From Allotamlana fucoidanivorans (GTDB lineage: Bacteria; Bacteroidota; Bacteroidia; Flavobacteriales; Flavobacteriaceae), in the NCBI RefSeq assembly GCF_006265225.1, contig NZ_VDCS01000012.1, forward strand, positions 124,001-188,000: DNA of 64,000 bases, written 5' to 3'. Shown here piece after piece: positions 1 through 8,503 of the stretch. The position numbers and the translations under genes were made by a program. Numbering within the stretch: the stretch's first letter is position 1; every line of letters starts with the position of its first letter. Below the pieces are notes generated by a model. The model saw nothing but the letters and a program-made list of their open reading frames with translations. It had not been told where the DNA came from and made no database searches.

Positions 1-1210
1 CATAAGGGTATTGGGTGCCTAAATCATGCCATCCCCATTTTGGTTCAGGGTAATGAGGGTGTGGGTATTTAGGAATACTTATTTTTTCTTTGAAATAAAA
101 ACCGCCTCTATTGCCCCAAGAGCCGAGTAAACCATTTAGAATAGCAACGGCTCTAGAGCGTTGTGAATCGTCACCATACCACACCACATGTCTGCCTGGG
201 TGTATAATAACAGACGGCGCTGCGGCGGCCATAATACGGGCTGTTTTTCGTATGTCTTCAGGTTTTATGGTGGTGATGCCATAGGCCCATTCTGGGGTAT
301 AAGGTTTAACGTGTTTTTTAAGTTCCTCAAAACCTGTAGCATATTTTTCAACATAATTTTTATTGTAAAGGTCTTCTTCAATTAAAACGTGCATCCAAGA
401 TAGTAGTAAGGCAATATCGGTGGCAGGTTTTATAGGTAGCCAGTGTTTTGACTTACTTGCTGCCGTTGAATATCTAGGGTCTACAGTGATTAGGGTGGCA
501 TCATTATCAATAGCATCAGACATTTCTTGAACCTGAGAATTATGCATGTTTTCACCAAGGTGAGAGCCAATTAAAACCAAACATTTAGTGTCCCTAATGT
601 CCGTGGGTTCTGGCGAACCTATCCATGAACCAAAGGTTAATCCAAACCCTGTTTCTCGCGGCCCTCTGCATTGTGCGTAGGCGGGTTCTGCAATAGTATC
701 AGAACCATAAGCTTTAAAAAGATGTTCTAAATGACTACCAGGAGATCCGTGTTTTAGCAATGCGAATGCTTCAGAGCCATAGTTGGCTTTTATGTCTTTA
801 AATTTTGAAGCAATGAGGTTTAAAGCTTCATCCCAACTGGCTTCTCTATAAGTTTCTTCCCCGTTTATGGTAGTTCTTATTAAAGGTGTTTTAAGGCGGT
901 CTTCATCACTATACATACCAATGCCTCCAGTGCCTCTTGGGCAAAGTCTGCCGTTGCAATGGGAATCTTGCTCATTTCCAATGATTTTTTTTATGTCATT
1001 ATGTTCATCTTTATAAATCCATGCGGCACATTTCCAAAAACAGACTTCACAATAAGTGGCCGATCGTGATAGTCTTTTTGCAACCGTTTCTTTTACGGCT
1101 TTATCTAAAATGGGATTGGACTCAAACATGTTTAGTGCGGCCGATGTTGTTGCCAGTCCTCCTAAACCTAAAGCCGAAATTTTAATAAATTTTCGTCTGG
1201 ACGTAACCAT
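1..1210 (-). CDS. Tat-exported molybdopterin oxidoreductase (PsrA/PhsA/TtrA-like), 3' end cut by window edge
   Basis: Reading the minus strand from the ATG at 1210 gives 403 open codons that run off the window, so the C-terminal part is missing. The N-terminus has a twin-arginine signal (SRRKFIKI) and a hydrophobic stretch, so the enzyme should act in the periplasm. A [4Fe-4S] ligand set follows (CEVCFWKC, then CNGRLCPRG), and a Cys in AYAQCRGPRET is at the position of the Mo ligand of polysulfide/thiosulfate/tetrathionate reductase-type enzymes. It is divergent from the 12-heme cytochrome gene and shares its control region. Family membership of the DMSO reductase superfamily is secure; the substrate is not, because the remainder of the protein and its downstream partners lie outside the window. 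Confidence 0.85.
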   Translation of the reverse strand, partial: MVTSRRKFIKISALGLGGLATTSAALNMFESNPILDKAVKETVAKRLSRSATYCEVCFWKCAAWIYKDEHNDIKKIIGNEQDSHCNGRLCPRGTGGIGMYSDEDRLKTPLIRTTINGEETYREASWDEALNLIASKFKDIKANYGSEAFALLKHGSPGSHLEHLFKAYGSDTIAEPAYAQCRGPRETGFGLTFGSWIGSPEPTDIRDTKCLVLIGSHLGENMHNSQVQEMSDAIDNDATLITVDPRYSTAASKSKHWLPIKPATDIALLLSWMHVLIEEDLYNKNYVEKYATGFEELKKHVKPYTPEWAYGITTIKPEDIRKTARIMAAAAPSVIIHPGRHVVWYGDDSQRSRAVAILNGLLGSWGNRGGFYFKEKISIPKYPHPHYPEPKWGWHDLGTQYPY

Positions 1211-1232
1211 AATTTCGTTAGTTTTTCTGATA

Positions 1233-1275
1233 CAAATATATTGGTTGATTTGTTTTGATTTTATGATAAATGTCA
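1233..1275 (-). promoter_or_regulatory. Promoter and FNR-type operator of the molybdoenzyme gene
   Basis: On the minus strand TATATTTG (1240 to 1233) fits the Bacteroidota -7 consensus TAnnTTTG. Upstream, 1264-1275 is TGATAAATGTCA, a 14-bp-class FNR/DNR dyad (TGAY-N4-RTCA) centred 36.5 nt from the last base of the -7 box, i.e. at about -41.5 to -42.5, the class II activator position. The identical 12-mer occurs in front of napD. Activation by the FNR homologue at 9956 is inferred. Confidence 0.6.
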
Positions 1276-1293
1276 CATAATCAGATGTTTATG

Positions 1294-1309
1294 TGTAACA
1301 TTTGTTACA
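1294..1309. promoter_or_regulatory. Perfect dyad TGTAAC-N4-GTTACA, Crp/Fnr-family operator candidate
   Basis: TGTAACATTTGTTACA is a perfect inverted repeat with the N4 spacer usual for FNR-class sites. Its half-site differs from the TGAY-type and TAAGTA-type dyads in this window, so a different family member (HcpR- or NnrR-like, not encoded here) could bind. It is centred about 65 nt upstream of the probable transcription start of the 12-heme cytochrome gene. Confidence 0.5.
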
Positions 1310-1353
1310 TAAGCTTTAATATTTGGGGTTAGTTTTAACCCATTAAATTATTG

Positions 1354-1361
1354 TACATTTG
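1354..1361 (+). promoter_or_regulatory. -7 promoter element of the 12-heme cytochrome gene
   Basis: TACATTTG fits TAnnTTTG exactly. Transcription would start near 1367, about 10 nt before the ATG at 1377. This argues against using the TTG at 1359, inside the box, as the start codon. Confidence 0.5.
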
Positions 1362-1376
1362 AGTAATTACTTGAAA

Positions 1377-3263
1377 ATGAATCATAAGACTTTTAGGGTT
1401 GGGGTTTTTGTTATAGCTATCATCATTTTTGGTGTACTTTTTCTTTTTAGGAATTTTAATTTTTTTCATTTCAGCCCATCTGAAGGTCATGACTATTCAA
1501 ATATTGAACACAATCAAAAGGAATCATGTTTAGCCTGTCACCAAAACACTAAGGGGTATTCAGCGTATCATAATCCCAAAAATATTGGGTGTGCAAGTTG
1601 TCATTTAGGCAATGCTAGGTCCATGGATAAAGAGGCATCACATGATGGTATGGTATTGATTCCTGGAAATTTAAGTGATGCCGAAAAAACCTGTGGAACC
1701 TGTCATCAAAGTGAATTATATAAAATAGAAAACTCGCTCATGACTACGAATAGTGGAATTGTTGCGGTTGACAAATTTGTCTTTGGTGAGTCCAATAATT
1801 TAGATGCTCATTACCATATTAAAGATTTGAAATTTTCAGCTGCCGATAAGCATTTAAGAGATTTGTGTGCCAATTGTCATTTGGGTGCTCAAAAATCAGA
1901 ATTTGGTGAAATCAATCAGTTGAGTAGAGGAGGTGGGTGTAATGCCTGCCATTTAAATTACTCAAAAGAAGCGAAGCTGGGGCTTGACACGTATTTAAGT
2001 TCAAATAAAACCGTATTGCCCACCTATCATCCTGCAACAGATATTCATGTGAATGATACACATTGTTTTGGTTGCCATAGTAGGTCTAGTAGAATTTCTA
2101 CGAACTACATGGGATTACAAGAAACGTTACTGGAAGCAGATGCGGTTGTGAATAATAGTGACTATCAGGTTTTAAAAGATCATCGGGTCTATTTAAAATT
2201 GGAAGAAGATGTACATCATACAAAAGGGTTGTTGTGTATTGATTGTCATTCTTCTCATGAGGTTATGGGAAATGGAAAACTCTATGCTCATGAAGAACAG
2301 GCCGTGACTTTGCAATGCAGTGATTGCCATTTTCAAGAAAAGCCCAAAACAACCTCTTATGATGATCTCGATGCAGAAAGTAGCTTGGTATTTTTACATA
2401 GGCATTATACCCATACAGATGCCCCTATTCTTGTGGCTGAAAAGGATGGCCATCCTTTGGTTAATACTTTTGTAGATGCGTTAGGACATGCTTATTTAAT
2501 AGGCAAAAAAGATGGCACCCTACATGAAATAAAACCCCAATCAGAGGTTTGCGCTAGAGACGTTGCACATAAAAATGTAAGCTGTAGCGCCTGTCATTCA
2601 TCTTGGACTTCGCGTTGTATTGGCTGTCATAATCAATTTGATGCGGATGAGCAACATGCTTTTGATTTGTTAAGTAAAAAATATACAAAAGGACAATGGA
2701 AAGAATATGTTGCTGAATTTTCATCAGACTTACCTGCGTTGGGTGTAAGAGAAGATTCAGATAACCATAGTATAGAACCCGCAGTTCCTGGTATGATTTT
2801 AACTATCGATAAAGGAAGTTATACGGGTATGCCTGAAAAAGAGGTATCGTTTCATAGATTATACGCACCCAATGCACCGCATACTACAACAATATCGGTT
2901 CGTAACTGTGAGTCTTGTCATGTTAACTCTGCTGCTTTGGGGTATGGTAAAGGTGACTTACAGTATGTGATGAATGAGACCTATGGAACATGGGAGTTTA
3001 CAGCTGAGTATGCGCTTAATTCAAATGATAGTTTGCCTGAAGATGCCTGGATTCCATTCATGAAAGCCCAGAATAGTAAGAAGCCAAATTCAACAAGATC
3101 GGATTTTAGACCTTTTAACCTTGAAGAACAAAAAAACATACTACGTGTGGGTGCGTGTTTACAGTGTCACGATTACAATTCTAAGGTAATGAAACAAAGC
3201 TTAAGAGTAGGGTTAAGTAGCATGATTAATAAGGTAAGCAGTTCTTGTGTGTTGCCTAAATAA
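1377..3263 (+). CDS. Membrane-anchored dodecaheme cytochrome c of unknown role
   Basis: The protein has 628 residues. Residues 5-28 form an N-terminal hydrophobic segment (signal anchor or signal peptide); the rest is periplasmic. It has twelve CXXCH motifs, with first Cys near residues 51, 72, 106, 164, 188, 230, 287, 314, 403, 414, 511 and 594, plus many extra His for distal ligation. Two long heme-poor stretches (about 319-402 and 419-510) suggest globular inserts. Heme number does not fit NrfA (5), HAO/OTR/ONR (8) or MtrA/DmsE (10). The start is ATG 1377; an in-frame TTG at 1359 would add six residues but overlaps the promoter box. The gene is divergent from the Tat molybdoenzyme, so a role as its electron partner is plausible but inferred. 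No close named family recognised. Confidence 0.85.
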   Translation: MNHKTFRVGVFVIAIIIFGVLFLFRNFNFFHFSPSEGHDYSNIEHNQKESCLACHQNTKGYSAYHNPKNIGCASCHLGNARSMDKEASHDGMVLIPGNLSDAEKTCGTCHQSELYKIENSLMTTNSGIVAVDKFVFGESNNLDAHYHIKDLKFSAADKHLRDLCANCHLGAQKSEFGEINQLSRGGGCNACHLNYSKEAKLGLDTYLSSNKTVLPTYHPATDIHVNDTHCFGCHSRSSRISTNYMGLQETLLEADAVVNNSDYQVLKDHRVYLKLEEDVHHTKGLLCIDCHSSHEVMGNGKLYAHEEQAVTLQCSDCHFQEKPKTTSYDDLDAESSLVFLHRHYTHTDAPILVAEKDGHPLVNTFVDALGHAYLIGKKDGTLHEIKPQSEVCARDVAHKNVSCSACHSSWTSRCIGCHNQFDADEQHAFDLLSKKYTKGQWKEYVAEFSSDLPALGVREDSDNHSIEPAVPGMILTIDKGSYTGMPEKEVSFHRLYAPNAPHTTTISVRNCESCHVNSAALGYGKGDLQYVMNETYGTWEFTAEYALNSNDSLPEDAWIPFMKAQNSKKPNSTRSDFRPFNLEEQKNILRVGACLQCHDYNSKVMKQSLRVGLSSMINKVSSSCVLPK

Positions 3264-3315
3264 GTTGTTCGTTTATTTAGAATAATTATAAATATCTGTG
3301 TTTTAATATAGAACA

Positions 3316-3357
3316 TGATAAATGTCAGTTTCTTTATTTTTAATTAAGATAAATTTG
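3316..3357 (+). promoter_or_regulatory. nap operon promoter with FNR-type operator
   Basis: TGATAAATGTCA at 3316-3327 is identical to the site at 1264-1275. The -7 box TAAATTTG (3350-3357) follows, with the dyad centre 35.5 nt from its last base. That puts the operator at about -41.5 and the start of transcription near 3363, leaving a 27-nt leader before napD. Confidence 0.6.
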
Positions 3358-3389
3358 TCTTAAATTTAACGAACACTAAAACTAAACTA

Positions 3390-3629
3390 ATGCCAATTAA
3401 AAGCTATTTAGCGCACCCTCATGACGGTAAAAAAGAGGAGTTGGTTCAGGCTCTATCCAGTCTAAAGAATTGTGAGGTTATCCCAGCAGAAAATAAGGAC
3501 TTGCTTATTGTGGTAACAGACACCAATGACAAATTAGAAGACGAAAATTTAAAAGAAAAAATAGAAACCATTAAAAGTTTAAAATTGCTTGCAATGGTTT
3601 CAGGATTTGATACACCTAAAAGTAATTAA
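3390..3629 (+). CDS. napD: NapD, cytoplasmic chaperone for NapA maturation
   Basis: A 79-residue protein with the NapD layout: a short beta-alpha-beta fold, CEVIPAENKDLLIVVTD in the position of the E. coli NapD GCEVxxx..LIVVVE strand, and VSGFDTP near the C-terminus in the place of the SLVYH segment. In the known family NapD binds the Tat signal of NapA and holds export until molybdenum cofactor is loaded. It is first in the operon, with its stop codon 2 nt before the napA ATG, so the two are probably translationally coupled. Size and neighbour make the call firm although sequence similarity is modest. Confidence 0.85.
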   Translation: MPIKSYLAHPHDGKKEELVQALSSLKNCEVIPAENKDLLIVVTDTNDKLEDENLKEKIETIKSLKLLAMVSGFDTPKSN

Positions 3630-3631
3630 GT

Positions 3632-5959
3632 ATGTATACCTCGTTAACAAACAGACGTAGTTTTATAAAGAAAATGGCTATTATGTCTGCAATGACAGCT
3701 GCAGCCACTATGTTTCCAGGCATTTTATTTGCTGAAGAACAGGAGAAGAATCTTCCAAAAGGAGGTAATTTAGATTGGAAAAAAGCACCTTGTAGATTTT
3801 GTGGTGTTGGTTGTGGGGTTTTAGTTGGCATTGACAATGGTAAGGCTGTTGCAGTAAAAGGTGATCCTAAATCTCCTGTAAATAAAGGTTTGTGTTGTGT
3901 GAAAGGATATCACTCGGTGATGTCTATTTACGGAAAAGATAGATTGACGAAACCTTTGGTTAAAAAGAACGGACAGTATGTAGAAACCTCTATGAAGGAA
4001 GCATTAGATTTAATTGCTTCCAAAATGAAAGAAACCATTAGTGAGCATGGTAAAGATGCGGTGTCTATTTATGGGTCAGGACAATGGACCATTCCCGATG
4101 GTTATGTGGCTTCAAAACTATTTAAAGGGTGTATAGGTACCAATAATGTTGAAGCTAATGCCCGTTTGTGTATGGCAAGTGCCGTAACAGGGTTTTTAAC
4201 CTCATTTGGTTTAGATGAACCAATGGGGTGTTATGAAGATATAGATAATGCTGATGTTTTTGTGCTTTGGGGAAATAATATGGCTGAGATGCACCCTGTT
4301 TTATTTTCCAGACTTTTAGATCAGAGACTTAAACGGGGTGTAAAAATTATTGATTTTGCAACACGTACTACCCGAACCAGTATGGCAGCAGATAAATCTA
4401 TAATCTTTCAACCGCAAACCGATTTGGCAGTAGCTAATGCCATTTGTTATGAAATTATAAATAACGGCTGGGTAAACAAATCGTTTGTTGAAAAACACTG
4501 TAGCTTCAGTAAAGGGCTTACGGATATGGGATACGGGCTAGAGGATAAATACAGTTTTAATGATAAACCTGAGTCTATTGATTTTGAGGCTTATAAGACC
4601 TTTTTGCAAGATTACACTCCAGAAAAGGTAGAGAAGATTTCTGGCGTTTCTGCAAAAGATATTAAGTATTTGGCTTCTTTTTATGGCGATCCCAATAAGA
4701 AAGTGATGTCACTTTGGTGTATGGGAATGAACCAACACACACGTGGTACTTGGATAAATAATTTGGTTTATAACATTCACTTATTAACCGGAAAAATATC
4801 TACTCCTGGTAATAGTCCGTTTTCATTAACAGGCCAGCCTAGTGCCTGTGGAACGGTAAGAGAAGTTGGTACTTTAACCCATAAATTGCCTCATGGCGTA
4901 GTAACCAATGAAGAGCATAGAAAATTTGCAGCCGAAATTTGGGATGTACCAGTTGAAAACATTGACCCTAAACCATCTTATCATACGGTAGAAATGTTTA
5001 GAGCCTTAGACAGAGGCGATATTAAATTTATGTGGATTCAAGTAACCAATCCTATGGTAACCATGCCAAAATTAAAACGTTACCGAGATGCTTGTGAAAA
5101 AGAAGGACGCTTTATTGTGGTTTCTGATATTTACCCTACACCAACCACAGATATTGCCGATGTTATTTTACCATCAGCGATGTGGATTGAGCGTGAAGGT
5201 ATGTATGGTAATTCAGAACGCAGAACACAATACTTTGAGAAAATGATTGAGCCTTCTGGGGAAGCTATGAGTGATACTTGGCAAATTGTTGAGGTGGCTA
5301 AGCGTTTAGGGTACGAAAAACAATTTTATTACAACGAAGCAACACATATAGAAGAAATATATAATGAATATAGAAGGCATCATGAAGGTAAAAAGCATGC
5401 CATGGCGCCTTTAGAAGTCTTAAAGTCACAGCCTGGAGCGCAATGGCCTTATGTAGATGGAAAATCAACAAAATGGCGTTTCAATTCAGAGTATGACCCT
5501 GCTTGTAGTAACGGCGAAAAGTTTCATTTTTACGGAAAACCAGATGGTAAGGCCGTGATTTGGCAACGACCCTATGAACCAGCGCCAGAAGTGCCTGATA
5601 GTGATTATCCATTTTGGTTATGTACAGGGCGTGTAGTTGAACACTGGCATACTGGCTCCATGACAAGACGTATTCCTGTGCTACATAAAGCCATGCCGCA
5701 TGCCTATGTAGAGTTAAACCCAGAGCAGGCCAAGGACATGCAAATAAGAACAGGAGATAAGGTGAAATTAACTACCAGACGCGGAGAGATTGTACTTCCA
5801 GCTTCAGTAAATGAAAGAGGGGTGCCTGAAAGAAACCAAGTGTTTGTGCCCTTCTTTGATGAAAACATGCTGATTAATGATGTTACTTTAGATGCGTTTT
5901 GTCCGATTTCTAAACAACCAGATTATAAAAAATGTGCTGTTAAAGTAGAAAAGGTTTAA
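3632..5959 (+). CDS. napA: Periplasmic nitrate reductase catalytic subunit NapA
   Basis: A 775-residue Mo-bisMGD enzyme that reduces nitrate to nitrite in the periplasm. The Tat signal is NRRSFIKK at residues 7-14. The [4Fe-4S] motif is C54-x2-C57-x3-C61 with Cys89 in GLCCVKG, followed by the conserved electron-relay Lys91. The Mo ligand is Cys180 in NARLCMASA, a NapA hallmark that separates it from cytoplasmic NarG (Asp) and supports Nap rather than an assimilatory enzyme, as do the adjacent napD and napB. Length is nearer to the Desulfovibrio type (about 755) than to E. coli (828). The C-terminal dinucleotide-binding domain is present (EHWHTGSMTRR, NERGVPERNQVFVPFF). It is cotranscribed with napD and with the cytochrome genes that follow. 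Confidence 0.95.
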   Translation: MYTSLTNRRSFIKKMAIMSAMTAAATMFPGILFAEEQEKNLPKGGNLDWKKAPCRFCGVGCGVLVGIDNGKAVAVKGDPKSPVNKGLCCVKGYHSVMSIYGKDRLTKPLVKKNGQYVETSMKEALDLIASKMKETISEHGKDAVSIYGSGQWTIPDGYVASKLFKGCIGTNNVEANARLCMASAVTGFLTSFGLDEPMGCYEDIDNADVFVLWGNNMAEMHPVLFSRLLDQRLKRGVKIIDFATRTTRTSMAADKSIIFQPQTDLAVANAICYEIINNGWVNKSFVEKHCSFSKGLTDMGYGLEDKYSFNDKPESIDFEAYKTFLQDYTPEKVEKISGVSAKDIKYLASFYGDPNKKVMSLWCMGMNQHTRGTWINNLVYNIHLLTGKISTPGNSPFSLTGQPSACGTVREVGTLTHKLPHGVVTNEEHRKFAAEIWDVPVENIDPKPSYHTVEMFRALDRGDIKFMWIQVTNPMVTMPKLKRYRDACEKEGRFIVVSDIYPTPTTDIADVILPSAMWIEREGMYGNSERRTQYFEKMIEPSGEAMSDTWQIVEVAKRLGYEKQFYYNEATHIEEIYNEYRRHHEGKKHAMAPLEVLKSQPGAQWPYVDGKSTKWRFNSEYDPACSNGEKFHFYGKPDGKAVIWQRPYEPAPEVPDSDYPFWLCTGRVVEHWHTGSMTRRIPVLHKAMPHAYVELNPEQAKDMQIRTGDKVKLTTRRGEIVLPASVNERGVPERNQVFVPFFDENMLINDVTLDAFCPISKQPDYKKCAVKVEKV

Positions 5960-5971
5960 TAAAGACTTAAT

Positions 5972-6667
5972 ATGAAAAGATTAGGAATCATATCATTATT
6001 TATTGTACTCTTTTTGGCCTTTATTTTTGTTTGGAATTTAAGCTATCAAGCGGGACAAGAGGAAGCATATATCCCTGTTGATAAAGAAAGTTCTATAACC
6101 TTAATGCCATCAGAAACAGGTGTTTTTGAGCGCTCTGAATACGCCTTAGATTATGCTAACATGCCTGTTGATGAAAACCATCAACGTACCTTAAAGGAGT
6201 ATTATAAAAATAGAGCATTTCATGGGGCGCCACCGTCTATTCCGCATCCTGTTGTAGACGAAATAAGTATGGGAGAAAACAAATGCTTAAAATGTCATCA
6301 AAATGGTGGTTTTGTTGATAAGTTTCAGGCCTATGCCCCCGTAACACCACATCCTGAAATGATAAATTGCAGACAATGTCATGTGCCACAGCAAACCAGT
6401 TCATTGTTTAAAAACACGAATTTTCCACAACTAAATGCTCCTGAGGTTGGTGTCAATAATGCGTTGCCAGGAAGCCCGCCAGTTATACCACACCAAATAC
6501 AAATGCATGAAAATTGTTTGTCATGCCATGCTGGCCCAAGTGCTCCCAAAGAGATTCGGGTAACACATCCTGAGCGGGTAAATTGCAGACAATGTCACGT
6601 ATCTAATAATAAAGAAGTAACAGATATAGGAACTTTTAAAAGAGCAACAAACAATGCAATACAATAA
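5972..6667 (+). CDS. napB: Duplicated, four-heme NapB-type cytochrome c
   Basis: The protein has 231 residues with an N-terminal hydrophobic anchor (4-22). Canonical NapB carries one unit: PPxIPH, a CxxCH, a His, then CxQCHVP. Here that unit occurs twice. Unit 1 is PPSIPH 87-92, heme C105-H109, distal-His candidate in VTPHP (H127), heme C133-H137 in CRQCHVPQ. Unit 2 is PPVIPH 169-174, heme C182-H186, H199 in VTHP, heme C205-H209 in CRQCHV. Each unit keeps both distal His candidates, so four bis-His hemes are expected. It should pass electrons to NapA, whose gene ends 12 nt upstream. Ordinary NapB is diheme and about 150 residues; this looks like an internal tandem duplication. The last codons overlap an alternative start of the next gene. 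Confidence 0.85.
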   Translation: MKRLGIISLFIVLFLAFIFVWNLSYQAGQEEAYIPVDKESSITLMPSETGVFERSEYALDYANMPVDENHQRTLKEYYKNRAFHGAPPSIPHPVVDEISMGENKCLKCHQNGGFVDKFQAYAPVTPHPEMINCRQCHVPQQTSSLFKNTNFPQLNAPEVGVNNALPGSPPVIPHQIQMHENCLSCHAGPSAPKEIRVTHPERVNCRQCHVSNNKEVTDIGTFKRATNNAIQ

Positions 6668-6674
6668 GCGTATT

Positions 6675-7283
6675 ATGAATAAATGGATTTACGGTTTTGT
6701 TTTTTTAATGCTGTTTTTTTCCTGCAAGCATGGTGAAGGAGAGTATCATGGTGTTGTTGAAAAAATTGAGGCTGAGAGTAAAAATTATCATGGCGTAACA
6801 GTGTCTTCAGAACAGTATCATGACGGTATTGATATGATAAAAATTTCAGAAGGCGGACACGAATTTTTAATCCCCGAACGTAAAGGACAAATTAAAATGT
6901 ATGCCTGTACTGAGTGTCATAACAAGCCTTTAAGTAAGATGCAAACTGAAGGAGAACAAAAGGCGCATTGGGATATTAAATTAGTACATGCTAATGAGAA
7001 TACTATGAGCTGCGTAACGTGTCACAATCCTGATAATATGGATCAGCTTAAAAGTTTAACACATAAAGAAATTGATTTTAATAAGAGTTACAACGTGTGT
7101 AATCAATGCCATACCAAGCAATTTGAAGATTGGAAAGGAGGCGCGCATGGTAAAAAGATTGGAGGTTGGGCACCACCTAGAGCTTCAATGACCTGTGTGA
7201 ACTGTCATAATCCGCACAAGCCTCATTTTGAGTCTAAATGGCCAGCACGATTTAATACACAAACAGTAAAAGAAAGAGAGTAA
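6675..7283 (+). CDS. Tetraheme cytochrome c lipoprotein of the nap operon
   Basis: From ATG 6675 the protein has 203 residues and a lipoprotein signal ending LMLFFSC (lipidated Cys17). An upstream ATG at 6654 would overlap napB and spoil the signal, so 6675 is preferred. Four CXXCH motifs are visible: CTECH, CVTCH, CNQCH and CVNCH, the last in CVNCHNPHKPHF. It is encoded between NapB and the Fe-S/NrfD pair, which suggests it relays electrons from that membrane module to NapB/NapA; this is inference from position. It resembles small tetraheme proteins such as NapM or cytochrome c3-like relays in heme number, but lacks the NapC/NirT membrane-anchor signature. Confidence 0.8.
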   Translation: MNKWIYGFVFLMLFFSCKHGEGEYHGVVEKIEAESKNYHGVTVSSEQYHDGIDMIKISEGGHEFLIPERKGQIKMYACTECHNKPLSKMQTEGEQKAHWDIKLVHANENTMSCVTCHNPDNMDQLKSLTHKEIDFNKSYNVCNQCHTKQFEDWKGGAHGKKIGGWAPPRASMTCVNCHNPHKPHFESKWPARFNTQTVKERE

Positions 7284-7316
7284 AAAAACACGAGTAGTTT
7301 TAATAAAATTTAGGGT

Positions 7317-8447
7317 ATGAGTAGCAATAATAAAAAGTGGTTTTCTTTAAATCTTGGCAGGAAGAGTAGTGCAAGTTCAGGTTCGTGTGGTTGTGGAAAA
7401 ACATCTGGTGGTTGTGGTTCTCACAGCTCAGATGACTATGAAATGACAGATGAAGCTTTTGTTGCTGCAGCTGTTGATGCCTCTATTGGAGAAGAGCGAA
7501 CTAAAGATGGCTTTGAGCAGGTGTTTGATGTTAAAATGGACAGAAGGACTGCTTTTAAAAAGTTAACCGCTAGTTTATTAATAGGAGCTGGTGCTGTAAG
7601 TACCTCGTGTAGTGTGATTAGTGGGGATGAGAGCAAAGAAAAAGCACAGATTGACTGGGAGGAACAGTTTAAGGGGAACTATAAGCTCATGACGGATGAA
7701 GAGAAGAAAGCTACAGTTGATAGATTGATGCGCTCTTATGAATTGCGAACTGGTAAGAACATTAGCATGTCCTCGAAAAATGCCGAAGAAAACATCTTAT
7801 TTGGTTATGCGTTTAACATCTCCAAGTGTCAGGGGTATATGGATTGTGTGAATGCCTGCGTAGAGGAAAATAACCAAGATCGTGATTCACAAATGCAATA
7901 CATCAGGATTCATGAAATGAAGGACGGGAATGGTTTTAGTTTTGATGAAGCTGATGATAATTACTATCATGAAGTGCCAGCAGAAGGCCATTTTTATATG
8001 GGAACACAATGTTTTCACTGTGATAATCCGCCATGTGTTAATGTGTGTCCTGTACAAGCCACATGGCGTGAAGATGATGGCCTAGTGGTGGTTGATTATG
8101 ATTGGTGTGTAGGGTGTAGATATTGTATGGCGGCTTGTCCTTATGATGGCCGACGTTTTAATTGGAAGAAGCCTGAGGTTCCTGAGGCTGAGATTAACCA
8201 CAATCAGCATTATTTAGGAAACAGAATGAGGAAAAAAGGGGTCATGGAAAAATGCACTTTTTGCGTACAACGCTCTAGGGCTGGGAAAAATCCAGCTTGT
8301 GTTGAGGCCTGCCCAACGGGAGCAAGAATTTTTGGAAATTTATTAGACCCTAATAGTACTATTAGATGGGTTTTAGAAAATAAGAAAGTCTTTAGATTAA
8401 AAGAAGATTTAGGAACAGAACCTAAGTTCTGGTATTTTATGGACTAA
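7317..8447 (+). CDS. Tat-type four-cluster Fe-S protein (NrfC/ActB-like) of the nap quinol module
   Basis: 376 residues. Ferredoxin-like cluster motifs are: I, C171, C177, C181; II, C232, C235, C240, C244; III, C264, C267, C270, C274; IV, C313, C316, C328, C332. Motif I has Tyr174 where the second Cys is expected, so one centre is probably [3Fe-4S], as in ActB of alternative complex III. A twin-arginine motif (DRRTAFKKL, R76-R77) and hydrophobic stretch ending STSC are preceded by an unusually long 75-residue N-region that includes a Cys/Gly-rich CGCGKTSGGCG segment. Long N-regions before the RR are also seen in ActB proteins of this phylum. Followed by the NrfD gene, it should take electrons from the quinol-oxidising membrane subunit and hand them to the operon cytochromes. 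Confidence 0.85.
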   Translation: MSSNNKKWFSLNLGRKSSASSGSCGCGKTSGGCGSHSSDDYEMTDEAFVAAAVDASIGEERTKDGFEQVFDVKMDRRTAFKKLTASLLIGAGAVSTSCSVISGDESKEKAQIDWEEQFKGNYKLMTDEEKKATVDRLMRSYELRTGKNISMSSKNAEENILFGYAFNISKCQGYMDCVNACVEENNQDRDSQMQYIRIHEMKDGNGFSFDEADDNYYHEVPAEGHFYMGTQCFHCDNPPCVNVCPVQATWREDDGLVVVDYDWCVGCRYCMAACPYDGRRFNWKKPEVPEAEINHNQHYLGNRMRKKGVMEKCTFCVQRSRAGKNPACVEACPTGARIFGNLLDPNSTIRWVLENKKVFRLKEDLGTEPKFWYFMD

Positions 8448-8478
8448 TTGGTTTGCGTTAGGGATTGCCGAGTAAATC

Positions 8479-8503
8479 CTTTTTGTGAAGTATGAGCAAA
8501 AAG
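8479..8503 (+). other. Hairpin in the intercistronic gap of the nap operon
   Basis: CTTTTTG (8479-8485) pairs with CAAAAAG (8497-8503) around an 11-nt loop. It is followed by a locally GC-rich stretch (8517-8541) containing CCCTTGAGGG. At 127 nt this is the only sizable gap in the operon. There is no T-run typical of a full terminator, so it may be an mRNA-processing or partial attenuation structure. Confidence 0.35.

Noticed and set aside
188-1280. Short plus-strand reading frames near the left edge
   Set aside because: They lie opposite the molybdoenzyme gene and have no protein-like features.
1359-1376. TTG start of the 12-heme cytochrome
   Set aside because: It lies inside an exact TAnnTTTG promoter box and the ATG at 1377 gives a normal signal anchor.
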